From assembly GCA_022376515.1 (NCBI GenBank), contig WTXI01000002.1, positions 930,001-994,000 of the forward strand: a stretch of 64,000 nucleotides of DNA. The letters are read 5' to 3'. Source of the DNA: Lactifluus volemus. Lineage: Eukaryota > Basidiomycota > Agaricomycetes > Russulales > Russulaceae. The position numbers were made by a program, and so were the translations under genes. Each line of letters starts with the position of its first letter. Position 1 is the first letter of the stretch. The notes under the pieces are model-generated. The model had not been told where the DNA came from and made no database searches. It saw only the letters and a list, made by a program, of their open reading frames with translations. Of the stretch, positions 48,780-61,651 are shown piece after piece.

Positions 48780-51700
48780 ATGCCCTTCAAACTCTCTGCT
48801 ACCCTCCGAGCCCATTCAAGCGACGTACGCACTATCTACACTCCTTTTTTTTTTTAGAACATTAACATTCTTCAGGTTCGAGCCATTGTGGCACCTTCAG
48901 ACACTCTAATCCTATCGGCTTCACGCGATTCTACGGCGATCTCATGGACAAAGCCCTCAGGGTCTTCGTTTTCACCTGCTTCCACTTTCCGCGCCGGTTC
49001 TCGCTACATTAATTCCGTGGCTTACTTGCCACCGACTCCAGAGGCACCGCACGGTAAGGACATCACATGCTAGTTCGAGCCCAGACCTCTCTTAACGAGG
49101 TACTGCACCCAGGTTACATCGTTACGGGCGGCCAGGACTCGATTATTAATATTTGGTCGATCGAGTCAAGTCGAGAGGAACCGTTGTATACCTTACTAGG
49201 TCACTCGGACAACGTTTGTGCTTTACATGTCAGTGGGGACGGCACCATCATTTCAGGGTCATGGGACAAGTGCGTCCGTCTCCCCCCTTCTCCATTCCTC
49301 ACTTAAGCTCTTGCGAAGAACTGCCAAAGTATGGACAAACTTTCAACTTGTTTACGACCTCGCCGCACATGCACAGTCGGTCTGGGCCGTGGTGGCGATA
49401 GCAGGGGATGAGTACCTTACCGGTGCGCTTCTGTCTGATATCCCCCGTCGATCACGTTTCATCCCTTCGCATCAGGCTCTGCCGATAAGACAATAAAACT
49501 TTGGCGGCAACACAAGTGTCTCAGAACTTATCATGGCCACAAGGATGCAGTGCGCAGTTTGGCTCTTGTGCCAGATATAGGCTTTGCCTCGGGCTCTAAT
49601 GACAGGTCTGTGCGCGAATGGTTCGCTTATGCGATGCTCACCCCTTCGTCTGACATAGTGAAATTACAATATGGACGTTTGAAGGGGACGTGGTTCACTT
49701 GCTCTCAGCTCACACGTCTTTCGTGTATACCTTATCGATACTTCCTAATGGCGATGTAGCGTCTGGTGGAGAAGACCGAAGCATGCGTGTTTGGCGAGGT
49801 ATTTCCCACTACCCACTTTTCTCGGTTCCCACTTGACAAGTTGCTTCCACCGAGCAGACGGGGAGTGCTACCAAACTTTAATCCATCCAGCTGTCTCAGT
49901 ATGGTCCGTGTCCACGATCCCTAACGGGGATATCGTGACCGGCGCTAGCGATGGTGTCGTTCGGATTTTCAGCGAAGCCGAAGAAAGATGGGCCTCTCCC
50001 GAAGAGTTGAAAGCTTTCGATGATCTTGTTGCAAGCCAGGCACTGCCCTCACAACAAGTTGGGGATGTCAAGAAGTCGGATCTTCCAGGCCCTGAGGAGC
50101 TGAATATTCCAGGCACGCACCCATTTCGCCATACGCATATTACTGTATCTCATTCTCATCTAGGCCGTAAGCCTGGAGAGGTCAAAATGATTCAAAATGG
50201 TGCAGTAACCGAGGCACATCAAGTAGGTTCTTCGCCACTTCTTAAACTTGCACTTGACCAGGGCTTTCGAACAGTGGGATAGCATGAGCCATCAGTGGCA
50301 GAAAATCGGAGAAGTCGTGGACGCTGTCGGTTCGGACGCAAACAACTCTACGAGGGTAAGGAGTACGACTATGTCTTCGACGTCGATATACAAGATGGAG
50401 TACCGCCTCTCAAACTCCCGTACAACGTCAATGGTACGTACCGTCCACTTTTCCCTTTGGGCCGCACCTGTGACACACGTCTCTAGAGAACACATTTACT
50501 GCTGCTCGACGTTTCCTGGAGAAAAACGACCTTCCCCTCAGTTACATTGATCAAGTCGCGCAGTTTATTGAGAAAAACACTGGCGGGGTGAATTTAAGCG
50601 GAAATGACGAATATGTAGACCCATTTACGGGTAAGATTATGCTCTGAATTTTACTGGTCGTTTGATCGATGGGTTGTTCGATATAGGTGAATCGCGCCAT
50701 CGTCCTTCTGCTTCGAGTCCCTCTGTGCCCTCTCCCGCTGGGTATTCTGATCCCTACACCGGGGAGTCCAGGTACATGGCAGGCGCAACTTCACCCGTAA
50801 CACCTCCCACTGCGTCCTCTTCATATAGTGACCCCTTCACGGGTCGCCACGTTTCAGATTCCACCTCGGCTGTGCCACAATCGACTGCCTCCGTGATTCC
50901 AGTGGTAGGTCGATAGAACTGGTGACATTAAGACGACTCACGCCCCTTGTAGCCAAAGGCCTTGTCCTTCAAGCATGCGAACGTCTCCGCCATGCAAGGA
51001 AAGCTCTATCAATTCGACCAAGCTCTGCGTAGCGAGATTGTACGAAACTCCCACCCTCTTAAAAATTTCTCGTCTAACATGCATGCTGTAGTCAACGTCG
51101 GCTCTCGCTATGTATCCCGACGAGATCGGACATCTCGAAGACACTTTCACATTTCTCTCACAATCTACCGCGGGAAAGTCGCCCACAGTGAAGCTGACGA
51201 GTGCCCATGTCGAGACCGTTGTCCAGATGCTCAATCGTTGGCCGGCAGCGCAACGTTTTCCAGGCACGTATATCATAGCCCCTGTCCGAGCGCCTAGTCC
51301 AACGTATATCGACAGTAATCGACCTTGCGCGCCTTCTCAGCGGTTCCTGCGCAGACCTCATTGATTATAGCACATTTTTTGATGCACTTTTCCGAGCGGC
51401 CGATCTCTCAATTGAAACAGGGTCATCGTCACCATCCAAGGCAAAGGAGACGAACGTCCTACTCGTTTTTCGGACCGTCGCGAATGCATTTCAGGAAGAT
51501 GCCAAGATTGGTGACGGCGTCTGGATTGATAAGGTCTGTTTTCCCATGCCGTGTGGTTGGACATTGGCTCATGCAAGTTGGTACCGTCTCATGACCAGAT
51601 CTTTGGGATTCTCGCCAGCGTTCCGTATGAGAAATTCACGAAGGGACAACGCCTCGCTCTATCCACCCTACTCTTTAAGTAAGTGCCGCCCTTACCGCAT

Positions 51701-52166
51701 TGGTCCCGATTATCGGTGTCTCCCCTCGTCGTTTGCGTGTATGATGCTAATTGGTTCGGACAGCTTTTCGTGCATGGTACTACAGAAAGAAGTTGATGCG
51801 GTGTTGCGTGCTCAGCACGTTCGTCTTATATCCGATGTATGCCTTTTTTCCCTTCGTTGTCCCCTCCGCCGAGATGCCGACAAGGGACATATGTAGGTGC
51901 TGCGTCTAGAACGTTCGGACGCAGAAGTAGTCTATCGAGCGCTCGTGGGCCTAGGCAATTCGGTAAGCTGCTCTCAGTTGATTGTTATTTTCGCTGCGGA
52001 CTTATTTCGTTCATGACAATAACAGCTGTACGCCGCCAGGAAGAAAGCAACACCGTTCGAGACGGCAACCATTAACATCCTCAAGACAGCTGTCGCGGAG
52101 TTGCCTGCACGGTTTAAAGATGCGAGGATTAATGAAGTTGTTGGTGAGATCCTCATATTAGTGTAA
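48780..52166 (+). CDS. DOA1: Ubiquitin-binding WD40-PFU-PUL protein Doa1/Ufd3 (PLAA)
   Basis: The N-terminal WD40 propeller reads through many exons: [106 protein letters not shown]. The PFU domain follows ([39 protein letters not shown]). A linker has three copies of a DPF/YTG motif. The PUL domain ends the protein ([51 protein letters not shown]). Doa1 binds ubiquitin and Cdc48 and controls free ubiquitin levels, ribophagy and endosomal sorting. A single-base frame break is seen near 50333 (AVGS to GRKQLYEG). A possible GC-AG intron is discussed separately. Confidence 0.92.
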
Positions 52167-52363
52167 CGTACTAGATCGTACACATTCTTTGTCATCTACG
52201 GTGTCTGTATACCTTTACTGTTTCTAGAGGCAACGGTTGCCTTAGGGTTAAGGTTAAGCACACAATCACTGATTTGGCGCCAAAACCGCCTAGACCTATT
52301 CCTTGTCCAGGTGCCGCTGCCACATCGCGACTATAGATCATAGGACAAGACACATTACACTCA

Positions 52364-53103
52364 ATGAGCACAGTGCGAGTCTACATCATCCGACACGGTG
52401 AGACGGAAGAGAACAAGAAGAAGATAATCCAGGGACAGCTCGATACACAGCTCAATTCCGAGGGCGAGAGGCAAGCGGACCTAGCAGCGAAGGCGCTGAA
52501 GGACGTTCCATTCGAGATCTGCTACTCCAGCGACCTTCAGCGCGCGGCGGATACCGCAAAGCGGATCTTAGTACACCATCCTGGTCTGGAGGTACGGACA
52601 AAAACAGCGCTACGAGAGCGGGTGCGTCGGGCAGCGTCCCCTTCTGTTTTATAATTATCCCTAAGGATGATGCTCAAAACATGGACCGAACAGTACATGG
52701 GTTATCTAGAAGGTTGTCTCTGGGGAGACGTCCAGGGACTTAATTCGGGCAGTGGAGAAAGAAAAGCGATACGGGAACCAGAAAGTCCGAAAGTGGTGAG
52801 GGAGCGTGGGATGACGTGGTGGCGTGAAACGATCATAGGAACGACCGCGTCGTGTGTTCTGATCGTCAGTCATGGCGTTGGATCAGAAATCTGGTGCAGC
52901 GATTGTTGGACCACGGTGATTTACGTGCGGAACATGGGGTCACGGTGGGGAGGTGCTACAACACGGCAGTGTCGGTGGTCGAGATACCGCGGGACCGAGG
53001 TCGTGGGAAGTTATTGCAGTACGCGAATACCATGCATCTTCGACAAGTGAATGTCATGCAAGACAACGCAGACGAAGGCGAAGGCCCGGAACCGCGGAAG
53101 TAA
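52364..53103 (+). CDS. Histidine phosphatase superfamily (phosphoglycerate-mutase-like) protein
   Basis: The first exon (52364-52621) begins STVRVYIIRHGETEENKKKI with the RHG catalytic motif. It continues LNSEGERQADLAAKALKDVP and CYSSDLQRAADTAKRI, typical of branch-1 enzymes. The second exon starts at 52694 (YMGYLEGCLWGDVQG) and carries the second histidine motif SCVLIVSHGVG. The frame shifts by one base near 52880 to RNLVQRLLDHGDLRAEHG and the acidic end at 53103. Substrate is unknown; fungal relatives are broad-specificity phosphatases or fructose-2,6-bisphosphatase-like. Confidence 0.85.
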
Positions 53104-53475
53104 TCGGCTTCACTTTCTTCCGCCCAGTATTCGGGCCGATGAATGAACCGACTTATGCCGACGACTGCGGTATGATCGCCCTCATTCCTACTTGTAACTA
53201 GAGCGCCGAGTCTATTGCTAGATGGTCACATTTTGTTATAACCCGCTACGGAACATATTATACGCATCCAACCAACTACATCTATGACTAGGGCGATGAT
53301 TGTTATCTTGGCGAACGTGGAGTATTGACCTTATTAGGGGCCGTAATCGCACAGCCCTCGGAGACACAGCCACACGCCGAGCGCCAAGTTCTCTTGGCAG
53401 TCTTGCAATGACCAACATAAACCGCGTTAGTTCAGGGCACTCACACTCTCTCATCCTTCCGACTCTTGATTGCAT
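53104..53475. other. Intergenic, 372 bp
   Basis: No coding or RNA feature recognised. It contains the promoter of the exchanger gene. Confidence 0.5.
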
Positions 53476-55576
53476 ATGCCTTCCACAGAAGATACTCCCC
53501 TACTAAATGGCCACGACGGCCCTGCAGAGTCATTATACCTCAAGTTCCTTACACTCCTAAGAGCTGAGGGTGAACCTTCTTGGCTGAGCTCTTACCGATG
53601 GTTCATATTCGGTTCCAAACTGAATATTCTATTGCTGCTCGGGCCAGTGGCAGCAGTTGCTCACTATCAGAACTGGGATGCACCCCTGCGTTTCGGATTT
53701 AGTTTTGTTGCAATTATCCCGCTTGCCAAGGTTCGTGAGATCACAGTTGGGTACTTTCTCAGGGGGGAATGACGTTTGAGTTCTTCCGCAGTTACTTGGC
53801 GACGCCACGGAGCAGATGTCTCTCTCTCTTGGGCAGACCCTTGCCGGGTTGTTGAATGCTACTTTTGGAAATGCGGTAGAGATCATCGTAGGTCTCACCG
53901 CGCTCTTCAAGGGGGAAATCCAGCTTGTGCAGGCATCAGTACGTAACTGGCCTTGTGTCTTTGCACGAAGAGCTCTTAACACGCGCAGATGCTCGGGTCT
54001 ATTCTATCTAATATTCTCTTAGTTTTGGGGTGCTCCTTCCTGGCTGGTATGTGAAAGTCACAGTACGACGATCGCGTATGCTCACTCCTTACACGATAGG
54101 TGGTTTGTATGTTCAGGAGAACAATTTTCGGGTGACAGCTGCACAAACGTCAGTATATCATTACGTTTCGTTCTCTGTAGTCTATGTAACTGACATGATT
54201 TGTCCCCAGGAATGCATCGGTAAGGAGCCATCTTATTTTCGATTACCAGTCATTAATGGCCGCGCTAGCTTATGACTCTTGCGTGTATTAGTATGTCCTC
54301 CACAACCCCGCGTATCGTTCATCCCTGATCTAGTACACAGCCCTCGTGATCCCAGCTGCGTATCATAGTGCGAAACACGTCATTTCTCCGGAAGATGGCA
54401 ATTTGTTGGCCACGATCGACCCTTTTCCCACCGATCAGGACCGGCACACTCAAGAGGGTCTTTCGATCATCTCTCGTGGCACCGCCATACTCCTTCTCGG
54501 TGTCTACGTTGCCTATCTCGTCTTCCAGCTCAAAACGCATGCGTCCCTCTTCGTTCCAAAGCCGGCTCGGAGGCACACTGACGACACTTTCGTTGAAGAT
54601 GTAGAGGATCACCCTTGCGAACCTCAGCAGATCGTGGAAGATCCCCCAGAGATGAGCGCCGTAGCCGCTGGTCTAGGGTATGTTCGTGTACACCGTTCCC
54701 GCTTCTCCGGCCTTAAGAAAACTTTCAGCCTGCTCATTGTCACTGTTGTCACGTCACTCATCGCGGACTACTGTGAGTTTCAAGGTGGAGAGGCCTACTT
54801 TTGGCTGAATGTCACCTTTTGTTCAGTGATTGCCTCAATTGAGGAGACAGCACACGAGCTCGACATTTCCAAGTCGTTCATCGGTCTTATTCTTCTTCCC
54901 CTTGTTGCAAGTACATCTCACGTTATGACTTGCTTTTTTATCTGACATGAGGTACAGGCAAATGCAGCTGAACACGTCACTTCCGTCTGGATGGCCATGA
55001 AAAACAAGATGGAGCTTACTATCGGCATCTGCGTGGGGAGTTCCATTGTACGGCGTGTCCCATTCTGCCTTCCCCTTCTGTCTGTTGTCAACCCTGACGG
55101 ACCTTTTTTATCAGCAAATTGCTACTTTTGTCATCCCACTTCTCGTTGTAATCGGCTGGATGTGGGTACCAGTTACCTAAGCTAGCCAATGACCGTCTGC
55201 TGACCTGCCTCGTGTTTGCACAGCTCTGGGCATGAACTCACCCTCTTCTTTGACGATTTCGAGGTGTGCACAGCCTTTTCCTATCTTTGATGTCCACCCT
55301 TGGTTTCTCGCCCTGACGATGACTTGCAGACGGTCGTACTTTTTGTCTCGGTGCTGCTTGTTAGTCTTCTTCTCCAGTATGTCATCACATTTCTTCCCCT
55401 GTTTATGTATGTTCACACTTTTCCGGTACAGAGACGGGAAATCCAACTATATGGAAGGGGTTATGTTAATCACCCTATATCTTGTCATTGCTCTGGCTTG
55501 TGCGTCTTGTCTTGGCATTTGGTTTTTTCCCCAAGGAGCTAATATGTTTCTGACTGTGACAGTCTGGGTCTCATAA
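53476..55576 (+). CDS. VCX1: Vacuolar Ca2+/H+ exchanger (CAX/VCX1 family)
   Basis: Many exons read in frame. The N terminus has a TPLL motif (EDTPLLNG), then RAEGEPSWLSSYRWF and the first membrane helix. The c1 repeat is GNAVEIIVGLTALFKGEIQL, preceded by ATEQMSLSLGQTLAGLL. Next come MLGSILSNILLVLGCSFLAG and VIPAAYHSAKHV. A hydrophilic acidic loop (FVEDVEDHPCEPQQIVED) separates the halves, and the second repeat includes IASIEETAHELDISKSFIGL, NAAEHVTSVWMAMKNKMELT and IGICVGSSIQ. The last exons give GHELTLFFDDFETVV and KSNYMEGVMLITLYLVIALA, ending FWVS at 55576. About 11 membrane helices are expected. It moves Ca2+ into the vacuole against H+. No frame break was found. Confidence 0.93.
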
Positions 55577-56793
55577 ACCCTCCCAGCGGACCTCTGAGTA
55601 TACTTCCTCACACCAACTCGGGTCAGTTTAACTTTTATGCCACTGCCCTGTTGTACTGTCCTTATCCCTCTACACTATTTTTTTCAGCAGAGGACTTACT
55701 GCTACCTTCATTTTCATCCTTTCATTCTCCTATACATTATAAGTGTACAGTCACAGTATTCCCTCGGCATTATGCCAGGGTTGCAGGCCTCTACAGTGGG
55801 ATGTGGCCCAGAGTAGCGTTCTGGAACCTTGTATGTTGCTAAATATGTTGCGGCATTGTTTGCCTTCCTCCTCTGTACGACTTCCTATTTTGACTTGACA
55901 TCTGTTGTTTCAGCTTCACCATTTTCTGAATCCCGAGTATGCAGTTTTACTAGTAATGAGAAAAGATCCTACATTTCCTACCTAATGCCTGCTGTCAGGG
56001 ATTTACAGAAGTAGTAGGCTCCGAAATGAAAAGAGACACGGACAACTCAAAGAAAGATTTGACAACGGAAAGACTTAAGTTACTGTGCCTGCCAACGTGC
56101 CTGCGGCTGAAGTTAGCTTGCTGAGTTCAAATTACCTGCTAACTAACAACGGCAGGTGTGTTCGCGGCTTCCATTCAGTTGTGCTGCGCATCAACACCTT
56201 ATTGCACAGCATACATGACGCCGTATTTCCCATTGTTACTTTCCCCTTATACCTTCACCGCGGCCGCATTGGCCCCGTTGGTTGCCTTTTGCTATTGGTA
56301 GAAGCCCACCCTCGTTTCCAGGTAGAGTGTGCCTGTGTCCACAACCTGGACGTCTGGAATTGTCACCTAAGCTTACGCCACTTGAGCTTATGCCCTCTAA
56401 GCTACCGCGTGTGTTCGAGCATGGCTACGGTAACGGATGACATTTGGCACCGTGACTAGCCCTGTTGCCACTCCTCCGAATAGTTGTATTAGGTTCACTC
56501 TTCCATATGAAATTTAGAATCTGAGCGTCATCACTTTCAACCAAGTTGACTTTCACATCACACTAACTTAATCGCGATTGCGATCCCATTCCATACGGTC
56601 ACGGTCACCGCACGGGCTTCACGCTAATTCACGCCCGCGCCATTCCGATTCAGGGCCGCCACCGTCGGTGCACGACTTTTTGGACAGCCCCTGGGAAACG
56701 CAGCCACGATTCCAAGCCTATTCATGACTTGGATGAGTATTTGCCTCGAGATTGTACTGTATTCGACTTTGTTTCGTTCTGGCTCTGACCTGT
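55577..56793. other. Gene-free stretch between the exchanger and its decayed copy
   Basis: AT-rich, with short frames only. No clear exchanger-like segment was seen here. Confidence 0.45.
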
Positions 56794-58153
56794 ATGCCTC
56801 CTATCGGTGACTCCGAGCCAGAATACTCCAAACCCTCCAGTCATTTCCTTGGCACTGAAGTGCTTTCTCTCTTGAAAGCCGAGGGTGAACCGTCTTGGCT
56901 GATTACTGGCTCTTGGCTGAATACCTTCCGGCTGCTAGCCCCAGTGGCTGCTACTGACTATTTGCAATGGGGACGCATCGGACGTAGATTCTTGGGGATG
57001 CCACGGAGCGGGTGCCCCTTTCTCTTGGGTAGACGCTCGTCGGCTTGCTGAGTACTACCTTTAGTAATGCTATAGAGATCTCACCGCGCCCTTCCGGGGA
57101 GAAATCCGGGTTGTGCAGACTGCCTATTTACCTGATTTTGCCGTATCTCCGTACAACATGGACGTACCACGGGTAGATGCTCGGGTCCATTTATCCATAT
57201 TTGTTTTGGGATGCTCCTTCCTCGCTGATAATTAGTATCACTGCGCCACGAACCCTACGTGGCCTACAAATACTGGTATGTGAACGGCTTTCGGGTGACA
57301 CAAACTTGAACGTTGGTATTTTCCTTTCATTTCCTTGCAGTCTTTATACCAGGCCAACATCATCGTTCTGGTCATGCTTCAGTGAAAATCCTCGGTATTT
57401 AAGGTTACGGTCCAGTAATGGTTCTGCTAGCTCGTGACTCTTGCATGCATCATTACGTTCACCATAGCATTGGTGATTACTCAGACCTGAGCTAGCCATC
57501 AGCGCTTGTTATTATCGGTCTACTAGTTCCCCTCTCCATTATTGTGATGACTCTTCATGTTACTCTCTGGGCTTCATCGATAAAACTTATTATCGGCTTC
57601 TGTGGGGGAGTTCCATTGTATGCCGTATCTCATTTTCCACTTCCTATTTCATCAACTCTGACGGAGCTGTACCGGGAAATTGCTACCTTTGTCATACCGT
57701 GTCTCGTGGTAGTCGGGCTGGTTGTGGGTACCCTAAGCCCAAGCAAGCTAGTGCCGTCTGCTGACCTGTCCCGTGCTTGCATAGCTCTGGGCCATGAACT
57801 CACACTCTTCTCTGAACATTTTTGGGGGGTGAAGATGTTCTCGGCCCCTGTTATCTTTGGCATCCCATTCTCGGCTCCCGTCTTAGTAGACAGTCACTAT
57901 TGTTGTCTCGGCGCTGCTTGTTAGTCTTCTTATCCAGCGCATGTCCACATGGATATATATTTCTCTGCGCCACGCTGAATTGACTGATCATGTTTCGGTG
58001 TTTGTGCAGAGATTGGAAGTCCAATTACACGGAAGGCCTTATGTTGGTCACTCACCCTATATTTTGTAATCGCTCCAGATTGTGCGTCTTCTCTCGTCAT
58101 TCTTTTCGTCCTGGGCTGAGCTGTTGTTGATTGCGACGGTCTGGGTCTCATGA
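56794..58153 (+). pseudogene. Decayed tandem copy of the Ca2+/H+ exchanger
   Basis: Segments collinear with the upstream exchanger persist in different frames: LLKAEGEPSWL (upstream copy LLRAEGEPSWL), ATERVPLSLGQTLVGLL (ATEQMSLSLGQTLAGLL), NAIEI (NAVEI), LGSI with FWDAPS, IKLIIGFCGGVPLY, then LGHELTLFSEHF (CGHELTLFFDDF) and KSNYTEGLMLVTH (KSNYMEGVMLITL). The last codons match WVS plus stop at 58153. The second-repeat IEETAHELD block and the Asn-Ala-Ala-Glu-His core were not found, and stops interrupt every frame, so no transporter can be made. The order and spacing match the functional gene, indicating a tandem duplication followed by decay. Confidence 0.8.
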
Positions 58154-60598
58154 GCACTACTCCGGATCGAGACTCTTTAAATATGGCTGCATGACAACCG
58201 ATTTTGTTTAACTTTGTCCCTCAGTTGCCTGATCATTACACCACCTCTTTATCAGCAAAACCCGATGCTATTTTCTTCATTGTTTCGATTTTCCACAAGT
58301 GAACATTATTGCCTCCGTAGCATACCAATATTGTGGGCCTCGACTGTGGGACCATGATGACACCCAGACTAAAAATCCCGATGCATTATATTTGCGGAAT
58401 ATATCACGCATCCTCCAATCTTGGCTGAGCTGTGGCTTTTTTCTTCCACTGACCCCACAGACTATTGCGTGGTAGGACACTGGAACATGATTCAGCCGAA
58501 TGCCAGTGCCTGCAGCCAGGTTTTGAAAAAACAACTAGTAAATCTCAGGCCTAACGATTCTTCTGTAAATCCAATTATTATAAGATATGGCTGAACTTGT
58601 GGATTATCCGCGGCTGGTACTACCTCGCCTGTGGAATTCCTTGGCTTAGCTAGTCGTTAGCACGCGATGATTTTGTTCATTAAGATTGCCATCGCTCTGC
58701 GAAAACGACAGAATGCCCTGTCCCCAGTAAATTGTAAGGGAGTCGCCGGGGTCCTGGTACCCCCGGACTCCCCAGGCGCCTGACTTGGCATCCGTCCGCC
58801 CACAACCGCGGTTCAAGTTCAAGCTGCGCCTGGGGAGGGCCTCCAGTGGGCCTTCCTTTATGGTCTACCATCTATGTGGCTACATATGAGCTACTTTCTC
58901 AGTATAAGTTCCGGGCGGTCCGTCTTGACTTCTTTGCGCCTGATGCTGTCTGTCCTTCGCCGCTTCGCGCATTCAACCACGTGGTGCCTCTTCGGATTAT
59001 GTCTATTGCCAATGTCCTCCACTGGGAGAGATGCACTACTACTACTACTATTAGTATGGTTACGGAGGATGGTCATCCAAATACCGATATGCGATAGTAC
59101 ATCTTTGCTCAGGATGGGTCTTGTCTGCCCACTTGAATACCTTCTAAATGGGCGGCAACTTCCGGAACATACGACAAGGGAAGTACTACTGTATGGACCT
59201 GACCTCGGTAGTGAGCCGTGTCTATGTTCCTAACTCCTGAGACCTGACTTGTGGTCGGAGCCTCGCGTAATATATGGAACTAGTCCTCTTCCGTCTCTAC
59301 TGCGCTGGTGTTTGCGTTCGCAGCATCACTCATCTCACTCACCGTCTTTGACTACAGCGGACTTGGCGCGATTACTTCGTCTTGTAGGCGGTATTGTGGA
59401 CGATCCAGGATATACGGCGGCCCTGCGGGAAGTGAGGTCCTTTCTGTGACACGCCATTTTTTGAAATATCGCCGCGTCTTCGAGCATTGTTTTACTAAGT
59501 CTCGACCCTAATAGCTCGAAATGGTGAAAGACATAGAATTTTCCTTGCCAACCTTGTTTCCTCAGTCTCCCCCTGCCCTCTCCCTGCATTCATTGCGTTG
59601 ACTGTGCTGTATATATGCCTGCTTTTCCCGTCTTGGGATAATGCATTCCAGTTCTGTGTATTAGTAGCAGCGACATATGGAATCACTGGCATGTCGTTGG
59701 CTCATCGTACCCTTTCTGCATAGTTCTAATGCTGTCTTGTAGACGGGACAAGAAACTATCTTCAGGGGAGCTACACAGCTCTTGGTATCTATGCCGCCAT
59801 TGTCGGAGTATCTCGTCCTTGTGTTACCATTTTTCTGAAATTAAACAGGAAATTGTCGGAGTCTCTTCTCGAACTTTATCAACTTGCGATGTGATCGATA
59901 GACCAGGCTTCCTTGTTTCTTTTTTTTTTTTTTCAGCCAGCACGCTTCTGATACCTACGACTTCAATCTGGGCCCGTTCCAGTCCTGAAAATCCCGCGGC
60001 GATGCCTGCCGGCTTCACAACAGGCTCAGCCACTATGCGGCATGTCCACTACCGCTAACATGGTGGACATTCAAATCATCGGTCGCTGAGTGCTTTAGTG
60101 TCATCCATTCCAGAGTCCAGTTTCAGGGCCACTTAAGGCATCATATGTCTTGGTCTTTGCGGGAGGAATACCCTTGCTAGCTTTTCAGCTTTTCAATTCC
60201 GCTGAGGGTGACTAGCTTGTCGCCTAATATCGTAAGAATCAACCTAAGCGCTTTCTCCACAACCCTTTTCGCCATGCTTGTGCGGGCCCTGAAACTCATC
60301 AACTCACTGCTTTACTATCTACCTCAGCCCGATAGTTGCACCTATTGGTTCGAGTTGGTGAGTAATACAGTAACTCACAGCTATGAAGGTCTTAACTAGC
60401 CTAGGTCTGTATACGGTGTACTGACGACTTTGTTCAGAAGGCGGAAGATTGCCGAATCTATTTCTGATCTCGGATCTGAGCTAGGCCACGAGGCGGCTGG
60501 GGGTGGGTTTGTCCTTGTGGGTCCAGGTAGGACCAGAAATTTATTTAATCAACTACCCATCCACAAGTGGACCCACCCACTTCTGCCCTCAGCTCCTC
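58154..60598. other. Gene-poor stretch with a GC-rich hairpin block
   Basis: No coding exon recognised in 2.4 kb. The only distinct structure is the block at 58737-58853, listed separately. Short ACT repeats occur at about 59033-59049. Confidence 0.5.
58737..58853. repeat. GC-rich block with several inverted repeats
   Basis: CTCCCCAGGCGC (58768-58779) is the exact reverse complement of GCGCCTGGGGAG (58826-58837). Just upstream, GGAGTCGCCGGGGT and ACCCCCGGACTCC (within 58739-58771) form a second near-perfect stem, and GGGCC/GGCCC pairs follow. The local GC content stands out from the AT-rich surroundings, so it may be a foreign repeat fragment. No known family is assigned. Confidence 0.55.
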
Positions 60599-61651
60599 AT
60601 GTATTATAGCCCTTCCGGCATGGACCAATACTCTTGGTCTGATATCCCGGATATGCCATATATTTTACCCTCCTCCCATACTACGCCAAATGATCGTTCT
60701 CGTTGCCCGCCACAAATTCAACACGACCTACATGACTCAGCCCCTACGCCCTTTGACGAAAATCAATTCAGAGACCTGCCGTCCTTCTATGCTCCTCCGT
60801 TCGCTTCCATCTCTTCGTCCCCGGTAGCGGGCGATGTATCAGATGCATTTAATCCCTTGCATATTTATTCTACAAACGTTAGCCTCCCACCTCCACAGAC
60901 TAGGCCGCAATTTGTCTTTGGCGGCATTCAATCTCCCTTTGCCTTTGATTTTAGTCCCTCGTGGCCCACACCCGTCCACCCTCCTGCTCAGTTTGCATCC
61001 CTGTCGGTTGTTGATTCTCCTGCTGTCTCTACAGACCAGGCCTCTTTCTCACCTGACAGCGAGCTCGCTGATCTCGTCTCCTGGGCATACCCCACGCCCT
61101 CGGAATCCACGCCCTCGTCGACACCGGACAGCGCTGCCTGCAAAGAAGGTCTCCAGGTTCCGGCTACATCGCCGAGACCTGAACCCTTTCAGCGATCATC
61201 CACCCGCCGCTCCTCCAAGAAACGTAAGATCAGTCACTCTGACAGCGAAGATGGATCTGTACGCGCTCCCTTATATTTCTCCTAGCAAAGAAATGCTCAA
61301 AACTCCTCGCACGGAAAAGCGTCTGCTTCAATGCTGCATGACGGTAAAGCCAGAGAGCCTGGCCCGACATCTGAAATCAGATGGGCACAAGCGCAATGCG
61401 TGCCTCCCTCTGGATAGACCCGAGGTGTGTTCTGTTTGTAACATCGCGTAAGTGCCTGTTGTGTGGTATAAGATCATGAATTGAAGCTCACTGTTCGCAA
61501 AATAAACAGATTTGCTAGGCAAGACGCGCGAAATCGACATTTTCGTTCTCAACATGGCGTTAAAATACCTCCCGACGCTCGTTCGTCACACGAGAGTTTC
61601 AAAAGGCCGAGTGCAGCGCATCCAAGCACGCTGCCAAAGAGGCGTAAGTGA
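60599..61651 (+). CDS. C2H2 zinc-finger protein (putative transcription factor)
   Basis: A long low-complexity Pro/Ser/Thr-rich N-terminal half (60599 to about 61240, starting MYYSPSGMDQYSWSDIPDMP) leads to a basic patch RRSSKKRKISHSDSEDGS. A finger-like segment ESLARHLKSDGHKRNACLPL follows. After it PEVCSVCNIA is joined across a GT-AG intron (about 61449-61510) to FARQDARNRHFRSQHGVKIP, a complete C2H2 finger. The protein ends at 61651. Between the basic patch and the first finger (61257-61290) the frame changes by a short non-standard gap, so either a micro-intron or an indel is present. The arrangement suggests a DNA-binding regulator; the target is unknown. Confidence 0.75.
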
